From: Sutcliffiella horikoshii
GTDB taxonomy: Bacteria > Bacillota > Bacilli > Bacillales > Bacillaceae_I
Reading direction: 5' to 3'
DNA: 64,000 bases
Assembly (NCBI RefSeq): GCF_019931755.1
Contig: NZ_CP082918.1
Span: 3,204,001 to 3,268,000, forward strand
Each line of letters starts with the position of its first letter. The first letter of the stretch is position 1. The translations under genes were made by a program, and so were the position numbers. Below are positions 56,101-64,000 of this stretch, in pieces. The notes under the pieces are model-generated. The model did not search any database and had not been told where the DNA came from. It was given only the letters and a program-made list of their open reading frames with translations.

Positions 56101-56514
56101 TCCTTCATTTTGCGCAAGTTCAGATTCAGAGCCAGATAATATCGCAATCAGCCCTTTTGTATAATGCTTCAGCCATCTTTTCGGAACCCCTTGTGTCGAT
56201 TTGGTCTGAACCACACTCGATAACTTCATAAGGTTCGTAAATCCATGGTTATTTTTCGCCAAAAGAATGACAGGATATCTTGACTCCTCGTCTTCCTCAT
56301 CTGATAGGACCGATAGCGTCAGCCCGATGATCGGCTTGATGTTTGCCGCTTTACAAGCTTTGTAAAAATCGACGGCCCCGTACATCACATCTTCATCTGT
56401 AAGCGCAAGGGAACTTAAACCAAGCTCATTGGCACGTTCAACAAGCTTAGAAAAACGGACAGAACTGTTCAGCAGACTGTAACTGCTTTTTATATGTAAA
56501 TGAACTACACTCAT
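53188..56514 (-). CDS. dnaE: DNA polymerase III alpha subunit DnaE
   Basis: DnaE in Bacillus extends RNA primers before handing over to PolC. The 1108-residue protein (B. subtilis 1115) has an N-terminal PHP domain (VHLHIKSSYSLLNSSVRFSKL, in part), the palm with PDIDIDFQD (catalytic Asp), the fingers (GFNRSHAVAYSMISYELAYLK), a helix-hairpin-helix and a C-terminal OB domain (MAFLTLSDQSGDLEAVAFPE). It lacks the exonuclease insertion of PolC. It is divergent from ytrH. Confidence 0.98.
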   Translation of the reverse strand: MSVVHLHIKSSYSLLNSSVRFSKLVERANELGLSSLALTDEDVMYGAVDFYKACKAANIKPIIGLTLSVLSDEEDEESRYPVILLAKNNHGFTNLMKLSSVVQTKSTQGVPKRWLKHYTKGLIAILSGSESELAQNEGQTAEAYLEMFEQDSVYLGIDRNSAESRERSETTRKRHSELPIVALSKVHYLLQEDVFVYECLRNIKQGTKLESLPKEAPDYLRATNEMTQLFEDIPDALENTWKISNQCHVELEFGQAALPSYPVPEGENADDYLEKVCWEGLHKRIGEPSSEYKDRLTYEIQVIKGMKFSDYFLIVWDFMYYARNAGILTGPGRGSAAGSLVAYSLFITDVDPIEHDLLFERFLNPERITMPDIDIDFQDNKRDEVIRYVAEKYGQLHVAQIITFGTLAAKAAWRDVAKALNLSGKELEMISKMIPSRPGITLEAAYQENDKLQSAINETKERKRAFQTAQKIEGLPRHSSTHAAGVVITHKPLTELIPIQAGQQDIYLTQYTMETLEELGLLKMDFLGLRNLTMIQSIRHQVKKETKQHIEEIPLDDAATFRLLSEGDTSGIFQLESPGMKKVLTKLKPSNLEDIVAVNALYRPGPMEQIPLFIERKHGLKKVEYPHPDLIPILEKTFGVIVYQEQIMQIAAVMAGFSLGEADLLRRAVGKKKKEVLAKERAHFVEGCLKKGYDEKVANAVYDLIVRFADYGFNRSHAVAYSMISYELAYLKANHPKIFMATLLSSVMGSEQKLSQYITETKRKGIQILPPSINKSGIVFQVEETGIRFSLLTIKGVGVQAIKALMEERKKKPFSDLFDFCNRASSKINRKTIEMLIFGGSMDEFGEDRATLLATLDVAMQHAELVMPSDDNQIDFFMEEEFNIKPKYVKVEPLQLTEQLQMEKEALGFYLSKHPTEPFAAYFQLGGSTLILDLPSAGLKKARVGSFISNERVIRTKKGDLMAFLTLSDQSGDLEAVAFPELYKRFSHVLKTGETIMVEGNLEEREGKVQLIIKNIIEIDTLIEQYAHLIGDLFLQIDEEKHEQEVFQHLQKVLRTHHGPSTVYVHYTQAKKTIKLQPALYVTPSEECLLKLKTILGDENVVFKKSLQ

Positions 56515-56665
56515 TAATCATCACACCTTATTTAACGCTTCCATTTTATATATTCATTATAGGGGCTATTGAGTTCCAAACACAATGAAGAAACTTCTCC
56601 ATTAACATCACATACTTACCACATCCTGTCCATATATATGAATAAGGACAGAAAGGATGATGAAA

Positions 56666-57001
56666 ATGGACGTAAAAGATCCATTCGTCGCTACCCTTAT
56701 TTTCAGTTTTTTCATTGCTGTCGGGGTAATACTTGGAGGAGCAATCATTGGCGGAATTGCCGCTTTTCTAGTAGGGGACCCACCTTTGACTAGAATGTGG
56801 AGCTTGGCCAAAAGTTTGAAGATATGGGCAATCGTCGCTGCCATTGGAGGTACCTTTGACACCTTTTATAATTTGGAAAAGGGGCTGTTTAACGGCGAAA
56901 CAAAATTTTTAGTAAAGCAATTGCTTTTAATCATCTCAGCCACGGGAGGCGCCCAAACCGGTGCACTCATCATCAGCTGGCTTACACAGGAGACCTTATA
57001 A
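56666..57001 (+). CDS. ytrH: Sporulation membrane protein YtrH
   Basis: The product has 111 residues from the ATG at 56666 (AAAGG 9 bp upstream); ATGs at 56657 and 56660 overlap the site. Three hydrophobic segments and GGAIIGGIAAFLVGDPP, ATGGAQTGAL are typical of YtrH. B. subtilis YtrH is needed for normal sporulation and is sigma-E controlled. The next gene, ytrI, starts 2 bp after the stop. Confidence 0.88.
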   Translation: MDVKDPFVATLIFSFFIAVGVILGGAIIGGIAAFLVGDPPLTRMWSLAKSLKIWAIVAAIGGTFDTFYNLEKGLFNGETKFLVKQLLLIISATGGAQTGALIISWLTQETL

Positions 57002-57002
57002 C

Positions 57003-57503
57003 ATGAGGGTTCCTCCTTATAACCGCGATCCCGGGTGGCAACGTTTTTTTTCCGGGGTGGTATTGGGTGCAATAGTAGGCTGGTTGATATTCATGCTTAT
57101 GTACGGCGTCACATTGGAGAAGAATATTGGCGATCTTATAAAATATAAGGAAGAAGTGAAAAGCTATAAAAACAGAATTCATATTCTGACAGAGGACAAT
57201 GATAAATTAAAAGAGGAGAAAGATCAGTTAAAAATAGAAGACTTTAAAATATCCATCATCAATCACGAAAAATACATGCTCAACTCGTTCAGCCGTTCCT
57301 CCATCATTGCGAGAATTACAGAGGATCTCAACGACCAGGTTTCAAAAGATGTCGCAAGCATTAAAGACAATCGTCAATTGCTTATAAAAGTCATCGAAAA
57401 CAAAAGCTACACACTTGATGACAAGCGCTACTACTTCGAGGTCGACTTTCTTTATATAGACACAACGATCGAAATGGACTTGTTGATTGTGAAAATGGAA
57501 TGA
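57003..57503 (+). CDS. ytrI: Sporulation membrane protein YtrI
   Basis: The 166-residue product starts MRVPPYNRDPGWQRFFSG; AGGAG lies upstream. One membrane segment (about 17-38) is followed by a coiled coil (about 45-80) and a folded domain. It lies 2 bp after ytrH in the conserved pair. The earlier in-frame start at 56961 is inside ytrH and is rejected. Confidence 0.88.
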   Translation: MRVPPYNRDPGWQRFFSGVVLGAIVGWLIFMLMYGVTLEKNIGDLIKYKEEVKSYKNRIHILTEDNDKLKEEKDQLKIEDFKISIINHEKYMLNSFSRSSIIARITEDLNDQVSKDVASIKDNRQLLIKVIENKSYTLDDKRYYFEVDFLYIDTTIEMDLLIVKME

Positions 57504-57552
57504 GAAGAGGAAGCGTCTGCCATATAGTGCCGTCACTTCCTCTTTTTCGTTC

Positions 57553-58503
57553 CTACTCCCCTTGCAATTGTGCCCGGGAAGCTTCAATCAGGTCAGCAAG
57601 AACATGGTCCGCTTCTTCCCATTTATAGATAGATGCCCCAGACGCCAACGGATGACCTCCACCGTTGTACTTTTTGGCAATTTCATTGACGATGGTCCCT
57701 TTCGAACGAAGCCTCACCCTAATCTGATCCGCTTCTTCTATAAAGAATACCCACGCCTTAATGCCTTCAATATTACCAAGCATCCCCACCAACTGCGATG
57801 CCTCAGAAGGAAGAGCATTATATCGCTGCAAAATATCAGGTGTAATCTTCATGGAAGCAATCCCATTCTCATGCATAGAGAAATTCTCCAGTACATATCC
57901 GCTAAGCTTGGCAATGTGCAATTTGGTGCGGTACAGCTCATCATAAAGATCCGTCATCGAGAAACCGTAGCTCAACAGTTCACTCGCATATTGGAATGTC
58001 TTCGTATTTGTGCTTTGGAAAAGAAATCTTCCCGTATCTCCAATGATTCCTGCGAAAATAAGTCGTGCAGCTTCCTTTGTCATGACCCAACCCTGATTTT
58101 TCCCGGCAAGGTACAATTCGTATATCATTTCACTCGTCGAACTGGCATCCGTATCCACCCACATCATATCCCCGTATCGGTCCTCATTAGGATGATGGTC
58201 GATTTTTATCCACTTAGCCGCCAGCTTGTAGCGCTTATCACAAATCCGATCCGTATTGGCCGTATCACAGACAATCACAAGAGCTCCATCGTAACTGGAG
58301 TCCGGTATCTCATCAAGCTTGCTCAAGAAATTTAAAGACTCCTCCGCTTCTCCCACGCGATACACCTTTTTCTCCGGATAACTTTCCTTGATCAGCTCAG
58401 CCAATCCGCACTGTGACCCATATGCATCCGGGTCCGGCCTGACATGACGGTGAATGATGACCGTATCATGCGCCTTAATTTCATCTATTATCTGTTGCCT
58501 CAT
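57553..58503 (-). CDS. nrnA: Bifunctional oligoribonuclease/PAP phosphatase NrnA
   Basis: NrnA degrades nanoRNA and dephosphorylates 3'-phosphoadenosine 5'-phosphate. The 316-residue DHH protein has VIIHRHVRPDPDAYGSQ (DxD metal site), VCDTANTDRI, KIDHHPNEDRYG (DHH) and the DHHA1 motif GGGHPLASGA. It is convergent with ytrI. Confidence 0.95.
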   Translation of the reverse strand: MRQQIIDEIKAHDTVIIHRHVRPDPDAYGSQCGLAELIKESYPEKKVYRVGEAEESLNFLSKLDEIPDSSYDGALVIVCDTANTDRICDKRYKLAAKWIKIDHHPNEDRYGDMMWVDTDASSTSEMIYELYLAGKNQGWVMTKEAARLIFAGIIGDTGRFLFQSTNTKTFQYASELLSYGFSMTDLYDELYRTKLHIAKLSGYVLENFSMHENGIASMKITPDILQRYNALPSEASQLVGMLGNIEGIKAWVFFIEEADQIRVRLRSKGTIVNEIAKKYNGGGHPLASGASIYKWEEADHVLADLIEASRAQLQGE

Positions 58504-58684
58504 CGTATGTAACCCTCTTTCACCTGATTCTTTTCTTTTATTTAATCACAGTTTGCCTTGTTCTCAAAGGAATATCATTTTAGTGGAAAAGTAGAATTTT
58601 GTTCACGAACACGTTACAATATAGCTTGTATGCGTATGATAAAATGATAAATATCATGTTTGAAATATAAAGGAGTGTGTCCTT

Positions 58685-59017
58685 TTGGCTATTTTTGTTT
58701 TTCTCATTATCTTTTCATTAATGTTCTACTTGATGTATAAAGTAAAGTACTTCCGCACCCAATTACCTGCCGAAAAGAAATGGCTGAGCGCAAAATCCAG
58801 CATCGCTTTAGGAAGTTTCGTTTTCTTTTTTGGCGTAAATTCTCTTATTAACCCACTATCCACGGTTGCCATCGTGGTGGGAATTATTTTGTTACTTGTA
58901 GGATTGGGCAGCATCTGGGCCGGCTACAAAGCCTACCGATTCTACCTGCCGTTCGCAATCGAAGAAGCAGAAGCAGTTAAGGAAGCTGAAATGAAAGAGA
59001 AGACAGTTACGGATTGA
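58685..59017 (+). CDS. ytpI: YtpI family membrane protein
   Basis: The 110-residue protein starts at TTG with AAAGGAG upstream. It has three hydrophobic segments (about 2-18, 36-56, 60-82) and an acidic tail. It matches YtpI of B. subtilis by position and pattern; function is unknown. Confidence 0.85.
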   Translation: MAIFVFLIIFSLMFYLMYKVKYFRTQLPAEKKWLSAKSSIALGSFVFFFGVNSLINPLSTVAIVVGIILLLVGLGSIWAGYKAYRFYLPFAIEEAEAVKEAEMKEKTVTD

Positions 59018-59067
59018 AGATTAGTAGAGAGAGTCGTTCCTTTTGGGGAGCGGCTTTTTTGTTTTGC

Positions 59068-60036
59068 TTATAATTCGAACTGAGTCAAAAGATATTTGCG
59101 GCCTTTGTTTGTCCCCTCGGTTGGGAGGTGCATGGAATTTAAAAGATAGTTTGCTACACTTGGTGAAGGAAGAAGAAGAAAATCTCTTATAATTTTGTTA
59201 GTAATAATATTACCAATCAATAACTTGTAGTCCATTAGATTCTCTAAGTGAGCCGTTTTAGAGTACATTCCGCAATTCCTACAAATCCAATTCCCACGTT
59301 TCTGTAACATAGGCAGGTATGAGCATTCTGGACAAATAACTCCCTTCCTAAGTTCATGATAATGAATTCCATAGAATCGTAACAAAGAAAATTCATCAGG
59401 TGTATGTTTTTTAATAAGCACCTTGGCGAGTTTTCGAAAGTTGGAATTATCTAGTAATGGAGGACGTTTAATATCATCTATAGATTGCAGCTTATTCGGA
59501 AGGTTAGTATGGAAGGTGACTTTTCTCATTAGCGATGCGGTTGCTTTGGTTAAGGTGGCGCTCGAGTGAGTAAGAACTACCTGGCTAGCAACCGGTAACG
59601 GTGGAAAATTATGTTTATCTAACCACAATGTGAGTTGATATTTTTGCCGCTCAATCTGAGAGAGCGGGTCTCCAAACTTTTCTTTCTCTTCCCCTCTATG
59701 CCTAATCAATTGTTTTGTCGTCTCATCAAACTCCAACGTACCAGAAATATACTTCGAGTCTAAAATAAGGCAGTATTCAGGAGTTATTAGAAGTGTGTCC
59801 ATCTGAAAAAAGCGGTTTAGGGGATCCTCTATACGAAGTCCGTGCAATAATTGGGAGTTTTTATTGGGAAGGAATGTGAGGAAATAATCAAGTGCTTTCT
59901 CTCCAATAAATCCGTAATGCAATCTGGCGTGTTCTTTCTCTATAAATCTAAATTGTGGATGCTCCGGAGGTACTCTTCTCATCGCAGCTTCCAATGTTAA
60001 TAATCTTACGGACTTTTCTCGTGGTTTCTTTATCAT
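59068..60036 (-). CDS. NERD-domain protein with C-terminal zinc ribbon
   Basis: The 322-residue protein has an N-terminal NERD (nuclease-related) domain (about 38-150), with GEKALDYFL, HGLRIED and LDSKYISGTLEFD, where the Asp and the Lys of the DxK-like nuclease site lie. The middle is helical. A zinc ribbon (CPEC and CRNC, about 244-262) lies near the C-terminus. NERD proteins resemble Holliday-junction and restriction nucleases; function is unknown. A 20-bp-period repeat array lies upstream of its start. Confidence 0.85.
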   Translation of the reverse strand: MIKKPREKSVRLLTLEAAMRRVPPEHPQFRFIEKEHARLHYGFIGEKALDYFLTFLPNKNSQLLHGLRIEDPLNRFFQMDTLLITPEYCLILDSKYISGTLEFDETTKQLIRHRGEEKEKFGDPLSQIERQKYQLTLWLDKHNFPPLPVASQVVLTHSSATLTKATASLMRKVTFHTNLPNKLQSIDDIKRPPLLDNSNFRKLAKVLIKKHTPDEFSLLRFYGIHYHELRKGVICPECSYLPMLQKRGNWICRNCGMYSKTAHLENLMDYKLLIGNIITNKIIRDFLLLPSPSVANYLLNSMHLPTEGTNKGRKYLLTQFEL

Positions 60037-60130
60037 TTATTCTCTCCTTTACATGGCTTGTTGGATATAATTCGATAAGGAGGCATGAAATCCTTCAAAA
60101 GTATTGGAATTTGCAAAGGGATATTTGGGA

Positions 60131-60240
60131 TATCAAGAAAATTTGAATTTTATCGAGAATTTCAGGGATATATCAAGAATTTTTAAGATATATCAATAAT
60201 TTTCGGCTTTTATCAAGAAAAAATCACATATATCAAGAAA
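60131..60240. repeat. Six TATCAAGAAA-like motifs at exact 20-bp period
   Basis: TATCAAGAAA, TATCGAGAAT, TATCAAGAAT, TATCAATAAT, TATCAAGAAA and TATCAAGAAA begin at 60131, 60151, 60171, 60191, 60211 and 60231. The 10-bp spacers between them differ. It starts 95 bp upstream of the NERD gene start. Confidence 0.9.
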
Positions 60241-60249
60241 TCGGGAAGT

Positions 60250-60419
60250 AACGACAAAATTCGCACCCTCCCACCAGCCACCCCCACCAAAAGCCCTTCA
60301 ACACATCAGCCTTTGCTTTTGACCTTAGTTCCCCCAAGCACCGCCGTACCCCCAACAACCAACACCCCAAAAAACGCCCCCACCCCAAAAGGTGAGAGCG
60401 TCTCTCTACAACCAATCCA
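60250..60419. other. C-rich (plus) / G-rich (minus) intergenic stretch
   Basis: The stretch between the tandem array and the ytoI end is unusually C-rich on the plus strand with few G, apart from the terminator. No gene is seen. Four G runs of at least three occur on the minus strand at about 60255-60300. Confidence 0.6.
60366..60401 (-). terminator. Terminator after ytoI
   Basis: On the minus strand ACGCTCTCACC pairs with GGGGTGGGGGCGT using several G-U pairs around a TTTT loop and is followed by TTTTTT. Confidence 0.75.
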
Positions 60420-61736
60420 CTACTGTATCAACTGCACCATCATCATCGCCTTGCCGACGACATTGCCTTCGTGGTACACTTCCACGTCCACTTTACCAAA
60501 CTTGCGGCCGACTTCAAGCACCTTTGGCCGGATCTCGATCGTGCTGTCAATCTGCACAGGCCTAATAAAATAGATCGTAATGTTCTCCACGACCATATCA
60601 CTCTTTTTCACATTGCGGATCACACGCTTAGCCGCTTCTGTCACGATCGTTGTAAATACGCCATAGGATATCGTTCCGACGGAGTTTGTCATCTGCGGGG
60701 TCACTTCACTTTGGTAAGCCTCTTCCCCTTTTGATTCTGTAACATCCATAAATTGATTGGTCACGATGTCATCCAGCGTTTCGCCGACTTGCGGCTGCCT
60801 TTGGATCATTTGCAACGCCTTCAATACGTCCTGACGGCTGATGATTCCAAGAAGACGATGATTCGGGTCGACCACCGGCAGCATCTCGATTCCTTCCCAT
60901 ACCATAATATGGGCAGCAGATGCGACCGACGTTTTGCCATTAACAGTGATCGGATTTTTGGTCATCACTTTTTCAATCAAAGTCCCGGAGTCCTTCCCAA
61001 GCACGTCCTTGGAAGTGACCACACCCTGCACCTTCAAGTTTTTATCGATGATTGGAAAGCGGCTATGCTTGATTTCTTCATTCACCTTATACCATTCTGC
61101 AATGGTATCTTCTGTCGTTAAGTAAGTCGTCGCTTCAATTGGAGTCAAGATGTCTTCCACCAATACGATTTCCTTTTTGATCAACTGGTCATAGATCGCA
61201 CGGTTGATCAACGTCGCAACAGTGAACGTGTCATAACTGCTCGAGATGATCGGAAGCTTCATTTCATCGGCTAACTTCTTTACCTCTTCGTCCGTGTCAA
61301 ATCCACCAGTTATCAGCACCGCAGCACCTGCTTCAATGGCAAGCTTATGCGCGTTGTAACGGTTACCAACAATCAACAGATTACCTGCTTCTGTATAGCG
61401 CATCATCGCTTCCAGTTTCATCGCACCGATAACAAACTTGTTCAACGTTTTATGAAGGCCTTCTCTGCCGCCTAGAACTTGTCCATCCACAATGTTGACC
61501 ACTTCGGCAAATGTCAGCTTTTCGATATTTTCTTTCTTTTTCCGCTCAATACGAATAGTACCAACGCGTTCGATGGTACTAACATATCCTTTATTTTCGG
61601 CATCTTTGATCGCTCTGTATGCCGTACCTTCACTCACCGTGAGCGCCTTGGCGATTTGTCGTACTGATATTTTTTCTCCAATAGGAAGTTCTTCAATATA
61701 ATGGAGAATCTGTTCATGCTTTGTCACACTCTTCAC
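60420..61736 (-). CDS. ytoI: YtoI: winged helix, DRTGG, CBS pair and hot-dog protein
   Basis: The 438-residue protein has an N-terminal HTH (about 1-60, IRQIAKALTVSEGTAYRAI), a DRTGG domain (about 85-190) and two CBS domains (about 195-310, with TSKDVLGKDSGTLIEKVM). A C-terminal hot-dog domain (about 330-435) follows. CBS pairs bind adenosine ligands such as AMP or c-di-AMP, and the hot-dog part may bind acyl-CoA. It may be a ligand-controlled regulator, but its targets are unknown. Confidence 0.93.
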   Translation of the reverse strand: MKSVTKHEQILHYIEELPIGEKISVRQIAKALTVSEGTAYRAIKDAENKGYVSTIERVGTIRIERKKKENIEKLTFAEVVNIVDGQVLGGREGLHKTLNKFVIGAMKLEAMMRYTEAGNLLIVGNRYNAHKLAIEAGAAVLITGGFDTDEEVKKLADEMKLPIISSSYDTFTVATLINRAIYDQLIKKEIVLVEDILTPIEATTYLTTEDTIAEWYKVNEEIKHSRFPIIDKNLKVQGVVTSKDVLGKDSGTLIEKVMTKNPITVNGKTSVASAAHIMVWEGIEMLPVVDPNHRLLGIISRQDVLKALQMIQRQPQVGETLDDIVTNQFMDVTESKGEEAYQSEVTPQMTNSVGTISYGVFTTIVTEAAKRVIRNVKKSDMVVENITIYFIRPVQIDSTIEIRPKVLEVGRKFGKVDVEVYHEGNVVGKAMMMVQLIQ

Positions 61737-61796
61737 CCGTCCACATAGTTATTTGTACCTTTATTATACGGGTGTTAGAGCTTGTATTCAATGTGT

Positions 61797-62042
61797 TTAC
61801 TGATATTGACGCAATCGGACCTGTTTGACCTCTGCCAATTTCGCTTTTCGCACCATCCGCTTTCGCTTTGGCAAATACATGATTGCTGCAATATTTCCCC
61901 CGACTGCCATTAAGGCAAGCACCAGCCATGCGATTCCAAACCATCCTGCAAGTCCATCTTCTGTCACCGGCAATCGCGGTACGGCGACGTATAACATTGC
62001 ACCAATACATAATAGCGATAATAAAAGTCTATTCTTCAACAC
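61797..62042 (-). CDS. Small membrane protein of unknown function
   Basis: The 81-residue protein has two hydrophobic segments (about 5-22 and 34-56) followed by a basic tail. GGAGTG lies upstream of the start. Not recognised. It overlaps an out-of-frame reading frame at 61714 that is judged spurious. Confidence 0.6.
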   Translation of the reverse strand: MLKNRLLLSLLCIGAMLYVAVPRLPVTEDGLAGWFGIAWLVLALMAVGGNIAAIMYLPKRKRMVRKAKLAEVKQVRLRQYQ

Positions 62043-62092
62043 ATGACACTCCTTTCAAACTCTATAGCTTGTATCATGTATATTCCGCACAA

Positions 62093-62122
62093 CAAAAAAA
62101 AGAAGCAAATCCGCTTCTTTTC
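62093..62122 (-). terminator. Terminator after ytkL
   Basis: AAAGAAGC pairs with GCTTCTTT and the minus strand continues with a T run. It lies about 12 bp past the ytkL stop. Confidence 0.75.
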
Positions 62123-62133
62123 TTTGCACAACT

Positions 62134-62817
62134 CTATAAATCAATAACCTCTCCCACTTCCAGCACTTTCCCGACACCTTCAGGAAGTTTGGAAACGAAC
62201 TCCTGTGGATTTTGTTCAATGACAGGGAACGTATTAAAGTGGATCGGCACCACAGTGCATGCATTTAACCATTTCGCAGCGAGAACCGCATCATCTGGCC
62301 CCATTGTGAAATTATCCCCAATCGGCAGGAAGGCCACATCAATATCATTTAACTCGCCAATCATTTTCATATCAGAAAATAATGCTGTGTCTCCGGCATG
62401 GAAAATTGTCTTCCCGTCGATAGTTAGCAAGATTCCACTAGGCATTCCTGTATAGACAATCGTTTTTGTTTCATAGTCCGTATAACTAGAGCCATGAAAA
62501 GCTTGCGTCAATTTCACCTTGCCAAAATCAAATTCATGGGCTCCGCCGATATGCATTTCATGAACCTTCACACCTTGCCACCCTAAGTATTCAGCAAGCT
62601 CAAATGGCGCAATAACTAATGCGTCATTTTTCAAAGCAAGGTCTACCGTATCCCCAACATGGTCATTGTGACCGTGCGTTAAAAGAATAACATCCACTTT
62701 TACATCGTCTGCTTTTAAATCTGTTAAACCATTCCCCGTAATAAACGGATCAAAAAGAATGGTCTTTCCTTTAGCCTCAACTTTTACTACGGAATGTCCA
62801 TGATAGGAAACTTTCAT
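62134..62817 (-). CDS. ytkL: UPF0173 metal-dependent hydrolase YtkL
   Basis: The 227-residue protein has the metallo-beta-lactamase signature [11 protein letters not shown] (HxHxDH) and later [14 protein letters not shown]. The beta-lactamase-like fold covers the full length. AAGGAGAGG precedes the ATG. The substrate is unknown. It is divergent from the peptidase gene at 62990. Confidence 0.95.
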   Translation of the reverse strand: MKVSYHGHSVVKVEAKGKTILFDPFITGNGLTDLKADDVKVDVILLTHGHNDHVGDTVDLALKNDALVIAPFELAEYLGWQGVKVHEMHIGGAHEFDFGKVKLTQAFHGSSYTDYETKTIVYTGMPSGILLTIDGKTIFHAGDTALFSDMKMIGELNDIDVAFLPIGDNFTMGPDDAVLAAKWLNACTVVPIHFNTFPVIEQNPQEFVSKLPEGVGKVLEVGEVIDL

Positions 62818-62989
62818 TTTAACAACCTCTCCTTCTCCAGCTCAAATTCTTCATACCCGTTAATCTTCTCTTTTTTAATCAAAAATCCTTCTAATAAAAT
62901 TTACACAAGTATGATTCCCTGATACTCTTAATGTAAACGTATTAAACTTCGTAACTAGAAGTATTTTACCCAATAAAGGAGTGGCTGAT

Positions 62990-64000
62990 TTGAAAGAACA
63001 TCGTCTGCAACAACTAGTAGAATGGCTGAAACAGGAGGACTTGTCCGGTTGTTTCTTAACTTCTACCCCGAACGTTTTCTACATAAGCGGTTTTTACACA
63101 GATCCACACGAAAGACTACTAGGACTTCTCGCTTTTCCAAACAGCGAACCTGCGATTGTCTGCCCTAATATGGAAGTCGAACAGGTAAAGAAAACTGGCT
63201 GGGCTTACGGAATAGTCGGGTACAATGATACGGATGATCCTTGGCAAAAGGTTCAAGAGTATGTGAAATTACAGGGAATTAAAGTTGAAAAGCTAGCTGT
63301 TGAGAAAGAACATATGACTGTCGCTCGTTTACATAAGTTAGAGGAGATCTTCCCGGGCGTAAAACTTGCTGCTGCAGAAGATAAAATGTATCAACTGCGC
63401 TTGGTGAAAGATGAAGAGGAAGTTTCCATTTTGAGAGAAGCAGCCAAACTTGCCGATTTCGGAGTGGAAGTTGGGGTGCATCACCTGAAAAAAGGTGTGA
63501 CAGAGCAGGAGCTTGTTGCAACGATTGAGTATGAGCTTAAGAAGAAAGGCATCAGCCAAATGTCTTTTTCAACGATGGCGCTGACAGGATTAAAGACTGC
63601 CGCTCCTCATGGAAAGCCTGGCTTGGATCAAGTGAAAGAAGGCGACCTTGTGTTATTTGACCTTGGGGTTGTCTTGAATGGATACTGCTCAGATATCACA
63701 AGAACCGTTGCCTTTGGAAATGTGGATGAGCAGCAACAGGAAATCTATGAAACGGTATTGAAAGCGCAGCTTGCTGCTGTGGATATCTGTAAACCTGGTG
63801 TAGAAATCGGGCAGATTGATCGCACAGCCCGCTCGATCATAACAGAAAGTGGCTATGGAGAATTCTTTACACACCGCATCGGCCATGGCCTTGGCATTGA
63901 AGTGCACGAGTATCCATCCATGAATGAAACGAACACGATGAAACTGCAAAAAGGGATGGCATTTACGATTGAACCTGGAATCTACAAACCAGGAGTAGGC
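62990..64000 (+). CDS. Xaa-Pro peptidase, M24 family (3' end outside window)
   Basis: The frame starts at TTG (AAAGGAG 8 bp upstream) and stays open to the right edge, giving at least 337 residues. The N-terminal creatinase-like domain (about 1-125) is followed by the M24 domain. Metal ligands are visible: the two Asp in LFDLGVVLNGYCSDI, the His in HRIGHGLG and the Glu in FTIEPG. The last Glu lies outside. Such enzymes cleave X-Pro dipeptides or N-terminal X-Pro. It resembles YqhT/PapA-type proteins; the exact paralogue cannot be set. Confidence 0.93.
   Translation, partial: MKEHRLQQLVEWLKQEDLSGCFLTSTPNVFYISGFYTDPHERLLGLLAFPNSEPAIVCPNMEVEQVKKTGWAYGIVGYNDTDDPWQKVQEYVKLQGIKVEKLAVEKEHMTVARLHKLEEIFPGVKLAAAEDKMYQLRLVKDEEEVSILREAAKLADFGVEVGVHHLKKGVTEQELVATIEYELKKKGISQMSFSTMALTGLKTAAPHGKPGLDQVKEGDLVLFDLGVVLNGYCSDITRTVAFGNVDEQQQEIYETVLKAQLAAVDICKPGVEIGQIDRTARSIITESGYGEFFTHRIGHGLGIEVHEYPSMNETNTMKLQKGMAFTIEPGIYKPGVG

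Noticed and set aside
57562..58335. Plus-strand 257-codon frame opposite nrnA
   Set aside because: It lies wholly antisense to nrnA, whose motifs are intact.
60131..60240. CRISPR array
   Set aside because: Repeats of 10 bp with 10-bp spacers are far too short, and no cas gene is near.
61714..62010. Minus-strand 98-codon frame
   Set aside because: It overlaps the better-supported 81-residue membrane protein in another frame, has an atypical composition and no ribosome site.

Overview
The window is a chromosomal segment of an endospore-forming Bacillaceae bacterium. The gene order infC-rpmI-rplT, thrS, dnaB, nrdR, speD, gapB, coaE, ytaF, mutM, polA, phoR-phoP, mdh-icd-citZ, ytwI, ytvI, fxsA, pyk-pfkA, accA-accD, ytsJ, dnaE, ytrH-ytrI, nrnA, ytpI, ytoI, ytkL follows the Bacillus subtilis chromosome closely. 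A T-box, an L20-type leader, purine-rich Shine-Dalgarno sites and several TTG/GTG starts fit the same group. No tRNA, rRNA, CRISPR array, insertion sequence or phage gene was seen.

Region 1 (1-11.5 kb) is accessory and partly decayed. It holds the 3' end of a multicopper oxidase, a prolipoprotein diacylglyceryl transferase, a YdhK-type lipoprotein with two DUF1541 repeats, a coiled-coil M23 peptidase, a SpoIIP-family protein, an intact MATE transporter beside a deleted tandem copy, a His-rich protein, a coat-like gene broken by one amber codon, the 5' part of a second multicopper oxidase, and a C39-type peptidase joined end to end with that fragment. The contents suggest a copper/envelope-stress island that has been rearranged.

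Region 2 (11.6-39.6 kb) is core: translation (rplT, rpmI, infC, thrS), replication and repair (dnaB, nrdR, mutM, polA), polyamine and CoA synthesis (speD, coaE), gluconeogenesis (gapB, with two matches to the CcpN operator), SPFH proteins (hflK, hflC), phosphate signalling (phoP-phoR) and the TCA genes mdh, icd and citZ. Downstream of dnaB the usual dnaI is absent; a terminator and a lipid kinase gene sit there instead.

Region 3 (39.6-44.5 kb) is the most unusual part. Nine small genes, all on the minus strand (membrane proteins, a DUF218 protein, two Nudix hydrolases, an SMI1/KNR4 protein, an Imm53-like protein), alternate one by one with ten copies of a hairpin repeat. The layout is like an integron cassette array, but the repeat is not a canonical attC and no integrase is present. 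The block lies between ytvI and fxsA and is bracketed by inverted copies of a separate ~130-bp dispersed repeat, which occurs seven times in the window.

Region 4 (44.5-64 kb) returns to core metabolism and replication: a DUF1002 protein, fxsA, pyk, pfkA, accA, accD, a GntR regulator, malic enzyme, dnaE, ytrH-ytrI, nrnA, ytpI, a NERD-domain protein, ytoI, ytkL and a truncated Xaa-Pro peptidase at the right edge. Upstream of the NERD gene are six copies of a 10-bp motif at an exact 20-bp period.
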